A stretch of DNA of 41,318 nucleotides from Bacteroidales bacterium. Lineage in GTDB: Bacteria > Bacteroidota > Bacteroidia > Bacteroidales > UBA12170. Both the position numbers and the translations under genes were made by a program. Shown here one piece after another: positions 14,101 through 22,753 of this stretch (positions are counted from its first letter, which is position 1; each line of letters starts with the position of its first letter). Under the pieces are notes generated by a model. The model ran no database searches. It worked only from the letters and a program-made list of their open reading frames with translations, and had not been told where the DNA came from. The stretch lies in assembly GCA_027858955.1 (NCBI GenBank), contig JAQIBR010000226.1, positions 1 through 41,318 of the forward strand, written 5' to 3'.

Positions 14101-14169
14101 AGCCACGAATTCACGAATAATATTAATTCAAACGAAAGTAGAAGTTTATTTTATTAGTGCATTAGTGGC
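14101..14169. repeat. Intergenic imperfect palindrome (CACGAATTCACGAA type)
   Basis: AGCCACGAATTCACGAATAA and TTAGTGCATTAGTGGC face each other across about 35 bases. It is immediately adjacent to the preceding palindrome. An apparent small open frame over this stretch is a repeat artefact. Confidence 0.6.
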
Positions 14170-14277
14170 GTATATTTTTTGTTAAGGCTAAATTATCTTA
14201 AGCCACTCCCAAAGGGATGCCATCGGTACAAAGCCCAAAACACAAAAAGACCACGAATTTTTATATAGTATATACTT

Positions 14278-14285
14278 TACATTTG
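14278..14285 (+). promoter_or_regulatory. Putative -7 box upstream of the first CarboxypepD_reg gene
   Basis: TACATTTG fits TAnnTTTG about 120 bases upstream of the ATG at 14407. The octamer is identical to that before aconitase. No strong -33 box was seen. Confidence 0.35.
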
Positions 14286-14406
14286 AAGAGAGATATATTT
14301 TTTTTGGATTTTTCAATAGGGTATTTTGCGTTTCAATCATCTTATGTGTAGAAGCCTAGATAAAAGGCTTCAAATTCGTTAAATTTATAAACTTAAAATA
14401 ATCATT

Positions 14407-15708
14407 ATGAAAACAAGAAGTATTAACCAAATCAGAATGATAGCAGTGGTTTTCATGCTATTTATCACCTCAATCACAAGCGGATGGGCTATCGGCCTTA
14501 TTGAAACTAAAGGAAATAATCAGGACAGCGATACATTAAGCTATCGTAGTTTTAAAGGAAAGATTATTGATGCTCAAACCAAGAACCCCCTCGTTTTTGC
14601 CAGCGTTACTGTTGAAGATGAAAACACAGGAACCATCACTAACCTGGATGGCGATTTTTTAATCAAAATCAGTAAAGATAGTAAATCACAGAACCTTTTT
14701 ATTTCGTTCTTGGGATACTATAATCTTTCTTATCCTTTAATTAAACTAGAAGCAGAAGGCAATGTTTTAGAGCTTCAACCAGCCATTATTACCTTAAATG
14801 AAGTACAGGTATTCCCAGATTCACCTGAATCTATCGTTAGAGCTATGATGCGTCGCGTTGGTCAGAACTATGCTAATGACGCAAATTCAATGAAAGGCTT
14901 TTATCGCGAATCAATCAAGAAAAGAAATACCTATGTCGGACTTTCTGAAGCAGTAGTGGATATTTATAAAGCTTCATACACCAATAATGTGAATGATAGA
15001 ATTAGAATTTTCAAAGGACGTAAGGGTATAAATGAGCGTAAAATGGACACCTTATTGTTTAAACTGCAAGGAGGCCCTGTTACCGCGTTATTGCTTGATG
15101 CAATGAAGTATCCACATATTTTAATGGATGAAGAAATGCTTAAGGATTATGAGTTTTCGATTGAAAATATGGTCAAGATTGATAAGAAATTACATTATGT
15201 TATTAGTTTTGTAGAGCGTCATAAAATCAAAGACTTCCCATTATACGAAGGAAAATTCTATATTGATATGGAAACTTATGCTCTTTCTTCTGCCGATTTT
15301 AGTTTGAATATGGATAAGCCTGACGAAGCTGCAAGATTATTCATTAAGAAGAAACCTTTTGGAGCTAAAGTTGAACCAACAATAGCTAAATATTCGGTAA
15401 AATACCTTGAGCAAAATGGAAAATGGTATTTCAATTATGCCATTGGAGAAGTACAATTCAAAGTAAAGTGGAAAAAGAAGTGGTTCTCAACTGTATACAC
15501 CCTTAAGTCTGAACTTGCTATTACCGATCGCGATGATCAAAATGTAGAGAGAATTGCAAATAGAGACAGGTTTAAAAAGAAACATGTATTAAGCGACAAA
15601 GTAGGTGTTTTCTCAGACAAGAACTTTTGGGGTAAATACAATACCATTGAGCCAGATAAATCGATTGAAGTGGCCATTCGGAAGTTGAATCGAGCTATGA
15701 GTAGATAG
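14407..15708 (+). CDS. CarboxypepD_reg-like domain envelope protein
   Basis: A 433-residue exported protein. Residues 1-29 form a signal peptide (MIAVVFMLFITSITSGWA core). A carboxypeptidase-regulatory-like beta-sandwich spans about residues 45-125: FKGKIIDAQTKNPLVFASV, GTITNLDGDFLIKI, FISFLGY. The remaining 300 residues are a beta-rich domain of unknown role with GFYRESIKKRNTY, LSEAVVDIYKA, YEGKFYIDMETY and FWGKYNTIEPD. No TonB plug or obvious barrel is present. It is a paralogue of the protein at 17356-18873, sharing (G/A)FYRE(S/A), SE.(V/I)(V/L)D, YEG.(F/I)Y.D and NFWG...P. Probably outer-membrane-associated or periplasmic; function unknown. Confidence 0.8.
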   Translation: MKTRSINQIRMIAVVFMLFITSITSGWAIGLIETKGNNQDSDTLSYRSFKGKIIDAQTKNPLVFASVTVEDENTGTITNLDGDFLIKISKDSKSQNLFISFLGYYNLSYPLIKLEAEGNVLELQPAIITLNEVQVFPDSPESIVRAMMRRVGQNYANDANSMKGFYRESIKKRNTYVGLSEAVVDIYKASYTNNVNDRIRIFKGRKGINERKMDTLLFKLQGGPVTALLLDAMKYPHILMDEEMLKDYEFSIENMVKIDKKLHYVISFVERHKIKDFPLYEGKFYIDMETYALSSADFSLNMDKPDEAARLFIKKKPFGAKVEPTIAKYSVKYLEQNGKWYFNYAIGEVQFKVKWKKKWFSTVYTLKSELAITDRDDQNVERIANRDRFKKKHVLSDKVGVFSDKNFWGKYNTIEPDKSIEVAIRKLNRAMSR

Positions 15709-15796
15709 GTCACTGATCAATCGATTTTCGGGGGGGGAAGGCGAAATGTCTCCAACCCTCTGGTTTTTTTTGTAATTTCGATTTAAATTTTAAGTA

Positions 15797-16345
15797 TTGA
15801 CAATACAAGATTCAGCACAATTAAAAGCCATTAAAAAAGGCAATATTCAAGAGTACGAACTTTTGTTTAGGGAGTACTATCAGCCCCTGCTATTGTATGC
15901 TAAATCAATAATTAAATCGGAACCTAATGCCGAAGAGATTGTTCAAGATATTTTTTTTGGCTTATGGAAAAACAAAAAAACTCTTGATATTCATACTTCT
16001 TTTTCTGCGTATTTGTATAAAGCAGTTTACAACAATTGTTTGCAATTAATAAGACAGGAGAAAAGAAAATTTAATTATCAACAGGATAAAAAAAATTGGA
16101 ATTATCACGAAAGTATGAGCCCTGGAGAAATTCTACAATACAATGAACTCTATGATAAAATAATTGAGGTAGTCGAAGATCTCCCCGAAAATTGTAAAAC
16201 AATTTTTAAACTCAATCGCTTCCAAGGTTTAAAATACAGTGAGATAGCCGAAAAATTAACCATCAGTATAAAAACTGTGGAAGCAAATATGACTAAAGCA
16301 TTAAAACATTTGAGACGTCATATGGATGAATATGTGGCGAATTAA
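15797..16345 (+). CDS. ECF RNA polymerase sigma factor (FecI-like, sigma-70 family)
   Basis: A 182-residue ECF sigma factor. Region 2 is ELLFREYYQPLLLYAKSII and EIVQDIFFGLWKN; region 4 is LPENCKTIFKLNRFQGLKY followed by SEIAEKLTISIKTVEANMT, a helix-turn-helix for -35 recognition. It belongs to the Bacteroidota sigma/FecR family. The start is TTG at 15797; an in-frame stop lies directly upstream and there is no ATG that would keep region 2. The FecR gene starts 12 bases after the stop, so the pair forms a surface-signalling module. Upstream at 15730-15737 is a G8 run. Confidence 0.9.
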   Translation: MTIQDSAQLKAIKKGNIQEYELLFREYYQPLLLYAKSIIKSEPNAEEIVQDIFFGLWKNKKTLDIHTSFSAYLYKAVYNNCLQLIRQEKRKFNYQQDKKNWNYHESMSPGEILQYNELYDKIIEVVEDLPENCKTIFKLNRFQGLKYSEIAEKLTISIKTVEANMTKALKHLRRHMDEYVAN

Positions 16346-16357
16346 TTAAAGGAAAAC

Positions 16358-17350
16358 ATGAAAACAAATACAAATAGCGAATATTGGGAGAGAATTACAG
16401 CTTATTTCTCTAAAGACTTGATTGATGATGAGTTAATCAATATTGAAGAATGGGCAGATGGGCAAGATAGGAAGGAGTTGCTAATGGAAATGAAAAGAAA
16501 AATGACGCATATAGAAAAAGCAAGCTTTATGTACAATGATAAAACAGATTCGGCTTGGGATAAATTAAACTATAGAATAAAACAAGAAGAAGAGCAGGAG
16601 ATGAATTTTTTCTCAATGAACAGAAATTTTATTGGAATAGCAGCCAGTATAGTTGTGTTGTTGAGTATAGGATTTGGCATCTTAAGATTGTTGCAAAACG
16701 ACTTGCAAATGAATAGCTTACAAACTGCTTTAAATCAAAGTCAGGTTGAGCTTTCCGATGGAACTGTTGTTTATTTGAATGGAAACAGCTCGCTTGATTA
16801 TCCTACCGAATTTAGCGGAGAATCTCGCTTGGTCAAACTAATTGGGGAAGCATATTTTGATGTAAAACCAAATAAAGATCATCCATTTATTGTCGAAACC
16901 GATAATGCACGAATTCAAGTACTTGGAACCTCATTTAATGTTCGAGCATCAGGTTTAGAAGGCGAAGTAGAAGTTTTAGTTAACAGTGGAAAGGTTCGCA
17001 TTAGAAGCGTGAAAACCCCTGAAAAGGAATTGATATTGGAAGAAGGAGATTTTGCAAGCCTGAAAAATAATGAACTACAAAATATAGCAAAAAGGGATGT
17101 AAATTACTTAGCTTGGCAAACCAAAATGCTTGATTTTGACAAAACACCATTGCACGAAGTTGTTCAAACACTCAATCGCGCTTATGTAGTTAAAATCGAT
17201 TTAGCTGAGGAAAAGCTAGGAGAGTTGCCATTAACGTCCAAATATAATCAAATGTCTGTGGATGCCTTATTGGATGCAATGTGTCTGACTTTTAAGTTAG
17301 ATCAGAAAATTGAAGGCGATCGAATTATACTATATTCATCAACACCTTAA
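16358..17350 (+). CDS. FecR family anti-sigma factor
   Basis: A 330-residue transmembrane anti-sigma regulator. The cytoplasmic N-terminal part (about 1-85) contains NIEEWADG. One membrane segment is FIGIAASIVVLLSIGFGIL. The periplasmic FecR domain includes VELSDGTVVYLNGNSSLDYP, GEAYFDVKPN and FIVETDNARIQVLGTSFNV. The C-terminal STN-like (DUF4974) region is FDKTPLHEVVQTLNRAY ... SVDALLDAMCLTF. It would hold the adjacent sigma factor until an envelope signal arrives, normally from a TonB-dependent receptor. Here the next gene is an STN protein without a receptor barrel. Confidence 0.92.
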   Translation: MKTNTNSEYWERITAYFSKDLIDDELINIEEWADGQDRKELLMEMKRKMTHIEKASFMYNDKTDSAWDKLNYRIKQEEEQEMNFFSMNRNFIGIAASIVVLLSIGFGILRLLQNDLQMNSLQTALNQSQVELSDGTVVYLNGNSSLDYPTEFSGESRLVKLIGEAYFDVKPNKDHPFIVETDNARIQVLGTSFNVRASGLEGEVEVLVNSGKVRIRSVKTPEKELILEEGDFASLKNNELQNIAKRDVNYLAWQTKMLDFDKTPLHEVVQTLNRAYVVKIDLAEEKLGELPLTSKYNQMSVDALLDAMCLTFKLDQKIEGDRIILYSSTP

Positions 17351-17355
17351 ATAAT

Positions 17356-18873
17356 TTGCAAAAGCTCCGGTTAATCGTAATATTGCTTCTTATTCTTAAT
17401 GTCCGCATTTATGGACAGGAGCAAGTTTTGTATCAACCGGAAAGCCTGGAATTTTCAAATATTTCTGTTGATTCTGCATTACAAATTATAGAAAATCAAA
17501 CAGGTCTGCATTTTACTTTTAATTCAGATTTGTTACGAACTACCAGAAACGTAAATGCACATTTTCAAAAAGTCCCTCTTTGTATTATTTTGGACAGTCT
17601 GTTTGCTAACCCAAACCTGAATTATCAAATTATTGAGTGTCAATTGGTTGTTTATGAGCAATCGAAAATTCCTCCGACAAATACCATTAAAATTGATTCT
17701 ATTGGTACAGCTTCTGTGCAAATTTCTTTTGGAGGTGAAATACGTGATGCTGAATCAGGTGAAACTCTTCCGTTTGCTGCAATTTCGGTTCAGAATTCTA
17801 TATTAGGAACCATTAGTAACGAAGATGGAATATTTTCGCTACAAATTAGAAATAGCGTTGCAAGCGATTCAATTTTAATAAGTTATCTTGGCTATCAAAC
17901 TTTAAAAATAGTTCTTAAGGACATTCCGAAATATCAGGTTTATCAACTTGAATCAACAAGCATTTCATTGCAAGAAGTCATTATTAGGAGTCTTTATCCA
18001 GAAAGGCTCATACGTTTGGCTATCTCGAATAAGAAAAAGAATTATCCCAATCATTCTTTTGTTCAACGTGCTTTTTATCGAGAAGCTGTAAAGCGAGATA
18101 AAAAGTATATGCTGTATTCAGAAGGAATTTTAGATGTGCTTAAACGCCCGTATCGACCTTCACTTTTTAATGAGCAGGTGAAATTAGTTAAACAGCGTAG
18201 CTATAAATCAATCGAACGTGAAGATACAGTTCAAATTAAGCTATACGGAGGTATCCAAACTAGCTTGGATTTGGATGTAGTTAAACATAGCTTTTCTTTT
18301 ATCAATCTAGAATCGATGGATGATTATGTGTATTCTATGCGTGATATGGTTATAAACGATGAAAAGCTCACTTATAAAATCGAGTTCAAACCTAAAAATA
18401 CAAAGCAGGCTTTTGCTTACGAAGGATATATTTATTTGGATGTTGAGAGTTTGGCATTTGTAAAATTGGATTTTAAATACACTAAATTTTCATTACAAAA
18501 AATGCGCAATGCTTTTGTTATTCGCCGAAGCCCGAGATTGAGAATTATACCGCAAGATGCTCATTATACTGTTACATATAAAGAATTTGAGGGTCTGTAT
18601 TATATCCATCATATCCAGGGTGAATTAATATTAAAAGTGAAACGCCGTCGCAAGTTTTTATCATCCAAATATTCAGCTAGTTTCGAAATGGTAGCCACAG
18701 AACTCAATGGGACTGCACCTCGAAGGTTTTCTTCAGATCAAACTATCAAAAAAAATGATATTTTTAGCGATTTATCGCCCGATTACGATTTGAATTTCTG
18801 GGGAAATGAGAATTTTTTGCTTCCGGAATCTGATCTAATGAAGGCTTTTGAGCGATTGAGTTTGGAGAAATAG
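17356..18873 (+). CDS. STN + CarboxypepD_reg-like envelope protein without TonB receptor domains
   Basis: A 505-residue exported protein starting at TTG (17356), with signal peptide KLRLIVILLLILNVRIYGQ. Residues about 30-105 form an STN domain (SVDSALQIIENQTGLHFTF, VPLCIILDSLF, YQIIECQLVVYE), the signalling domain of sigma/FecR-linked receptors. A CarboxypepD_reg-like domain follows (GGEIRDAESGETLPFAAIS, GTISNEDGIFSLQI, ISYLGYQ). From about residue 215 the protein matches the paralogue at 14407: AFYREAVKRDKKY, YSEGILDVLK, YEGYIYLDVE, LNFWGNENFLLPES. There is no plug and the length is far too short for a 22-strand receptor. It begins 5 bases after the FecR stop and is probably in the sigma/FecR operon. 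Confidence 0.85.
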   Translation: MQKLRLIVILLLILNVRIYGQEQVLYQPESLEFSNISVDSALQIIENQTGLHFTFNSDLLRTTRNVNAHFQKVPLCIILDSLFANPNLNYQIIECQLVVYEQSKIPPTNTIKIDSIGTASVQISFGGEIRDAESGETLPFAAISVQNSILGTISNEDGIFSLQIRNSVASDSILISYLGYQTLKIVLKDIPKYQVYQLESTSISLQEVIIRSLYPERLIRLAISNKKKNYPNHSFVQRAFYREAVKRDKKYMLYSEGILDVLKRPYRPSLFNEQVKLVKQRSYKSIEREDTVQIKLYGGIQTSLDLDVVKHSFSFINLESMDDYVYSMRDMVINDEKLTYKIEFKPKNTKQAFAYEGYIYLDVESLAFVKLDFKYTKFSLQKMRNAFVIRRSPRLRIIPQDAHYTVTYKEFEGLYYIHHIQGELILKVKRRRKFLSSKYSASFEMVATELNGTAPRRFSSDQTIKKNDIFSDLSPDYDLNFWGNENFLLPESDLMKAFERLSLEK

Positions 18874-18974
18874 TTCTTAAGCTTTTAATTGGTTGTATGC
18901 TTCCTTTCAGTTTTTTGCTTAAGTTTGATTCTATATTATATTAGATTTTTGGGTGGTAACTTAAGATAAATGGG

Positions 18975-20744
18975 CTAAGGAATTGTGAATGAAAATGTAG
19001 AGCCTAGATTTTCTTGACTCTTAACACTTATTTTACTACCGTGTTTTTCAATAAATTCTTTGCAAAGAACTAAGCCCAAACCGCTGCCCTTTTCATTGGC
19101 TGTTCCCGATTTAGGATTGATTTTGCCAATCAAAAACAAATTGTCTATCATATCTTTACTCATCCCAATTCCGTTGTCAGAGACTGAAATTTCAATACCT
19201 TCTGTTTTTTTCGATGCGAATATTTCTACTTTACCCATCTTAGGGGTGAATTTTATTGAATTTTGAATGAGATTTCTAATGATGGTTCTCAACATGTTGT
19301 TATCGGCATAAACTTCTATTTCGTGGGTTGGCTTATAATCTATTGAAATATTCTTAATAAAAGCAGTTGAATCTAATGATTCAATGATCTCATTAATAAG
19401 GGGATTTAATTTTAAATTTTCTGGGCTAAAACGTATTTGACCAGTTTGATGTTTTGCCCAACTCAATAAATTTTCGAGTAAATGAAGCGTAGATTTTGCA
19501 GTTCTGTTAATTAATCCAATTCGATGTGCTATTTGGTCAGTACTTAATTCTTTCATATCTTCTAACAATAAATCGGAGAATCCCAAAATACTGTTAAATG
19601 GGCTTCGTAAGTCATGAGCAATAATTGAAAACAATTTATCTTTGGTGGATACAAGGACTTCTAATCGATTGTTCTGATTTCTAATTGTTTCATTTTGGTC
19701 TAACAAGGTTTGATTTGTAATTTTAGTTTTATTATTAATTCTTTTTATTTTTATAATAAACCAGACCAATAAAATGGATGAAAATATGGTAAGAATAAGC
19801 AACAAATTTCTTCGTTTTATACTTTCTTTCTGTAAAATTTCCGTTTGTTCCAAATGTTTCTTTTCTTTTTCAAGAGAATGTAAGTATATTAATCTGTTAA
19901 CTAAATCGGTTTTATCTTCCAGTTTGCTTTTGCTTAAGCTATCTGAAACAATTTTGTACTCAATAATATACTTCTTAGCTTTGTCAAGTTTGTTTTTTTC
20001 TAAGTTGACTAAAATCATCTCGTTATAAATAATGGGTAAATAGCTTGAAAGATTGTACGTCTTGGAAAATTCAGCTGCTAGGTTTAAATATGATATTTGC
20101 AATTCCTCCTGATTATTTATTTTGTAAATATCAGCAAGATTAATCATGGATTCTACAGTGGCTATTTTTTGAGAGTTTTTGCCTAATTGTTTAGAAATTT
20201 TAAGAGCATTCTGTAAATATTTTTCAGCTTCATCGTAATTTTTCTTAGAAAGTTCCAAAAGTCCCATTACTTTATAACAGGATGAGAGTACTGAAGTTTG
20301 CTTAATAGATTTGTTTATTTCTATGGCAAAAAGGGTCAGATTTTCACTTTTTTCAAAGTCGCCGGTATTATAATAACTTTCACCCAAATTATGTGCCGCT
20401 ATACCTGTTCGTGATGGAATATCCATTTGGCTAAAGATATCAAATGCAAGTTCAAAATGCTTGATTTCATCTTGATCATTATGCAACCTCCGGTATAAAT
20501 GACCGAGAGATATATAGCAATTGGCAATACCTACTGAGTCATTTAGATTGCGAAAAATATTAAGTGCGCTTTGTATGTAATTCATGCCAAGAAAATAAAT
20601 TTCATTGACTGTATTAAGATTTGATAAATTACGGTAGGCATACGCTTCTCCGATTGCATAATCGTATTTTAAGGATAAGCTAAGTGCAGTTTGAGCATAC
20701 TCCATTGATGTTTTCGTATCAATAAAAGTAAGGTCGCGGCTCAA
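18975..20744 (-). CDS. TPR-containing sensor histidine kinase
   Basis: The N-terminal half is a series of TPR-like helical repeats (YAIGEAYAYRNLSNL, GIANCYISLGHLYRRL, GIAAHNLGESYYNTGDFEKS, YDEAEKYLQNALKIS). A membrane segment (LLLILTIFSSILLVWFIIKI), a coiled linker, the phosphoacceptor helix FSIIAHDLRSPFNSILGF and a HATPase domain follow, with N box NLIQNSIKF, G1 DNGIGM and G2 GSGLGL. The TPRs would be periplasmic, a common Bacteroidota architecture. The open frame starts at TTG 20744, but the natural start is almost certainly the ATG at 20886: the 46 codons between encode a signal peptide in this frame, shifted by one base in an A10 run. No response regulator gene is adjacent. Confidence 0.88.
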   Translation of the reverse strand: MSRDLTFIDTKTSMEYAQTALSLSLKYDYAIGEAYAYRNLSNLNTVNEIYFLGMNYIQSALNIFRNLNDSVGIANCYISLGHLYRRLHNDQDEIKHFELAFDIFSQMDIPSRTGIAAHNLGESYYNTGDFEKSENLTLFAIEINKSIKQTSVLSSCYKVMGLLELSKKNYDEAEKYLQNALKISKQLGKNSQKIATVESMINLADIYKINNQEELQISYLNLAAEFSKTYNLSSYLPIIYNEMILVNLEKNKLDKAKKYIIEYKIVSDSLSKSKLEDKTDLVNRLIYLHSLEKEKKHLEQTEILQKESIKRRNLLLILTIFSSILLVWFIIKIKRINNKTKITNQTLLDQNETIRNQNNRLEVLVSTKDKLFSIIAHDLRSPFNSILGFSDLLLEDMKELSTDQIAHRIGLINRTAKSTLHLLENLLSWAKHQTGQIRFSPENLKLNPLINEIIESLDSTAFIKNISIDYKPTHEIEVYADNNMLRTIIRNLIQNSIKFTPKMGKVEIFASKKTEGIEISVSDNGIGMSKDMIDNLFLIGKINPKSGTANEKGSGLGLVLCKEFIEKHGSKISVKSQENLGSTFSFTIP

Positions 20745-20886
20745 TATGTTTAAAGTTTCAATTGAATCGATATAAACCTGATCTTTATTTTCTACATTCT
20801 CCTTTATTGAACCTTGACTTTGTCCAGAAGTATCAAATAAAAGTAAACAAGCCGATATACCAAGAATCAGTTTTTTTTTTCATCAT
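20745..20886 (-). other. Out-of-frame signal-peptide leader of the histidine kinase (A10 run)
   Basis: The minus strand begins ATGATG followed by ten A residues (20880-20871). With nine A residues the frame would read MMKKKLILGISACLLLFD and on into SGQSQGSIKENVENKDQVY, joining the kinase frame at 20744: a textbook signal peptide. With ten A residues ATG leads to an early stop, and the kinase frame meets TGA at 20882-20880. Confidence 0.75.
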
Positions 20887-20889
20887 ATA

Positions 20890-20919
20890 CAAATTTAAAT
20901 AATCAATGAATGATTCAAA
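20890..20919 (-). promoter_or_regulatory. Promoter of the histidine kinase gene
   Basis: On the minus strand, TTTG (20919-20916), an 18-base spacer and TAAATTTG (20897-20890) fit the Bacteroidota -33/-7 consensus. The expected transcription start falls at or next to the ATG at 20886, so the message may be leaderless and begin almost directly with the A-run. Confidence 0.6.
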
Positions 20920-21027
20920 AATCTAAAGTAATAAATTATCTCAATCTATATGTAATATATACCTAAAAGTCAGGCAAAATAATTGAAAATAGTAGTTTTC
21001 GATCCTAATTCTTAAAACTAAACCATA

Positions 21028-21064
21028 AAAAAATCCCGAAAATCAAAAGAGATTTCCGGGATTT
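21028..21064 (-). terminator. Intrinsic terminator of sucC
   Basis: AAATCCCGAAAATC (21031-21044) and GATTTCCGGGATTT (21051-21064) form a 14-bp stem with one mismatch. On the minus strand it is followed by a T-run. It lies just past the sucC stop. Confidence 0.85.
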
Positions 21065-21080
21065 AATAAAAAAAAATTGT

Positions 21081-22268
21081 TTAGATAACCTCGTTTACTA
21101 AACGAGCTGCATCTTCTAATGCTATGGCTGAAAGAACTTTAAGTCCTGAATCATCAATCAGTTTTTTCCCTTCAATAGCATTGGTTCCCTGTAAACGAAC
21201 AATAATAGGAACTTTAATATCACCGATGTTATGATAGGCATCAACAATACCCTGAGCTACTAAATCGCAACGAACAATCCCACCAAAGATATTCACCAAA
21301 ATAGCTTCAACTTTAGGATCTCTTAAAATAATACGGAAAGCCTCTTCCACACGTTTAGCATTAGCTGTTCCTCCAACATCTAAAAAGTTAGCAGGATCAC
21401 CACCAGCCATTTTAATCATATCCATAGTTGCCATTGCCAATCCAGCTCCGTTAACCATACATCCAACGTTACCGTCAAGCTTAACATAGTTCAAATCAAA
21501 ACGACGTGCTTCAACTTCAATTGGGTCTTCTTCGGTTATATCGCGAAGTTCCTTATAATCTAAATGACGGAACAAAGCATTATCATCAAGATTTACTTTA
21601 GCGTCAACTGCCATAATTTTATTGTCAGAAGTTTTTAAAACGGGATTAATCTCGAACATAGTGGCATCGGTTCCTACATAAGCGCTATAAAGGGCTGTAA
21701 CAAATTTCAACATATCCTTGAAAGCATCGCCGCTAAGGCCAAGATTAAAAGCAATTTTTCGTGCCTGAAAAGCTTGTAAACCTACTTTAGGATCAATTTC
21801 TTCTTTATGAATTAGATGTGGTGTATTATCAGCAACAGTTTCAATATCCATTCCACCTTCGGTAGAATACATAATGATATTTCTACCAGTTTCGCGATTT
21901 AATAAAACGCCCATATAAAATTCGTCTGTTTCACTTTCTCCGGGATAATAAACGTCCTGTGCAACCAATACTTTGCTAACTAATTTTCCTTCAGGGCCGG
22001 TTTGGTGAGTAACCAACTGCATTCCTAAAATTTGATCTGCTATAGTCTTTACATCATCAAGGCTCTTGGCAAGTTTTACGCCTCCGCCTTTACCGCGACC
22101 ACCAGCGTGAATTTGAGCCTTAACAACCCACCAGTCTGTACCAGTCTGTTTTTGTAATTCTTTAGCAGCATCAACTGCTTTATCAGGAGTGGCAGCAACT
22201 ATACCTTCCTGAATTCTAACACCAAAACTTTTTAGGATTTGTTTCCCTTGATATTCGTGAATATTCAT
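21081..22268 (-). CDS. sucC: Succinyl-CoA synthetase (ADP/GDP-forming) beta subunit
   Basis: A 395-residue beta subunit of succinate-CoA ligase, catalysing succinate + CoA + NTP to succinyl-CoA in the TCA cycle or its reductive branch. The N-terminal ATP-grasp region carries MNIHEYQGKQILKSFGV, VVKAQIHAGGRGKGGGVKLA and EINPVLKT. The CoA-ligase domain contains VNGAGLAMATMDMIK, FLDVGGTA and NIFGGIVRCD. Length is typical. No sucD gene for the alpha subunit lies on either side, so the subunits are encoded apart. The gene has its own terminator. Confidence 0.95.
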   Translation of the reverse strand: MNIHEYQGKQILKSFGVRIQEGIVAATPDKAVDAAKELQKQTGTDWWVVKAQIHAGGRGKGGGVKLAKSLDDVKTIADQILGMQLVTHQTGPEGKLVSKVLVAQDVYYPGESETDEFYMGVLLNRETGRNIIMYSTEGGMDIETVADNTPHLIHKEEIDPKVGLQAFQARKIAFNLGLSGDAFKDMLKFVTALYSAYVGTDATMFEINPVLKTSDNKIMAVDAKVNLDDNALFRHLDYKELRDITEEDPIEVEARRFDLNYVKLDGNVGCMVNGAGLAMATMDMIKMAGGDPANFLDVGGTANAKRVEEAFRIILRDPKVEAILVNIFGGIVRCDLVAQGIVDAYHNIGDIKVPIIVRLQGTNAIEGKKLIDDSGLKVLSAIALEDAARLVNEVI

Positions 22269-22753
22269 TTTTTAGGTTTTTTTGATATTTTTATTGTGAT
22301 TGACACAAAAATTAATTTACAAATAAGCAAAGCTGTGCTGCTTTACAACAAGAGCTCAAAATTAAAACTTTTTATGTGATATAGGGGAGCTTTTCGGTAT
22401 TTTTACTCTTTTCAAATAAGCCTATTGGAGTTGTTGGTAATTCGCTTGTATTTATCCCGCTGATAGTAAACTACATAAACTATAAATTGTTGATATTCTT
22501 AGTGTTAGCATAGGAGTCATTTACTTTTACAAAAAATTAACATCCTGCCATTTTATGATTTATTCAATCACAGAAAAATTACTTAATTTAGTCGAACGTT
22601 AATTCGAAGCTTTTCGCTATTTATTTCAAACAAGGTTGGATAGCTTAATTTTTATTACACGAACTTATGAAAACTTACAAAAGCAATTCATTTTCTTCTA
22701 AGAATGTTTTTAAAATGAGTTACCAACGGAATTTTTAATTTAAACTTAAACAA
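22269..22753. other. Divergent intergenic region, sucC / Tricorn-like gene
   Basis: About 480 bases of AT-rich sequence separate two divergent genes, so both promoters must lie here. I found no full -33/-7 pair for either. On the minus strand TAATTTTTG near 22310 is a near match for sucC. GTCGAACGTTAATTCGAAG near 22593 has weak dyad symmetry. Otherwise nothing recognisable. Confidence 0.4.

Noticed and set aside
13991-14185. 64-codon plus-strand frame after rnfA
   Set aside because: It runs across the rnf terminator T-run and two intergenic palindromes; its sequence (TETRRHK) is a translation of the ACAGAGACACGGAGACAC repeat.
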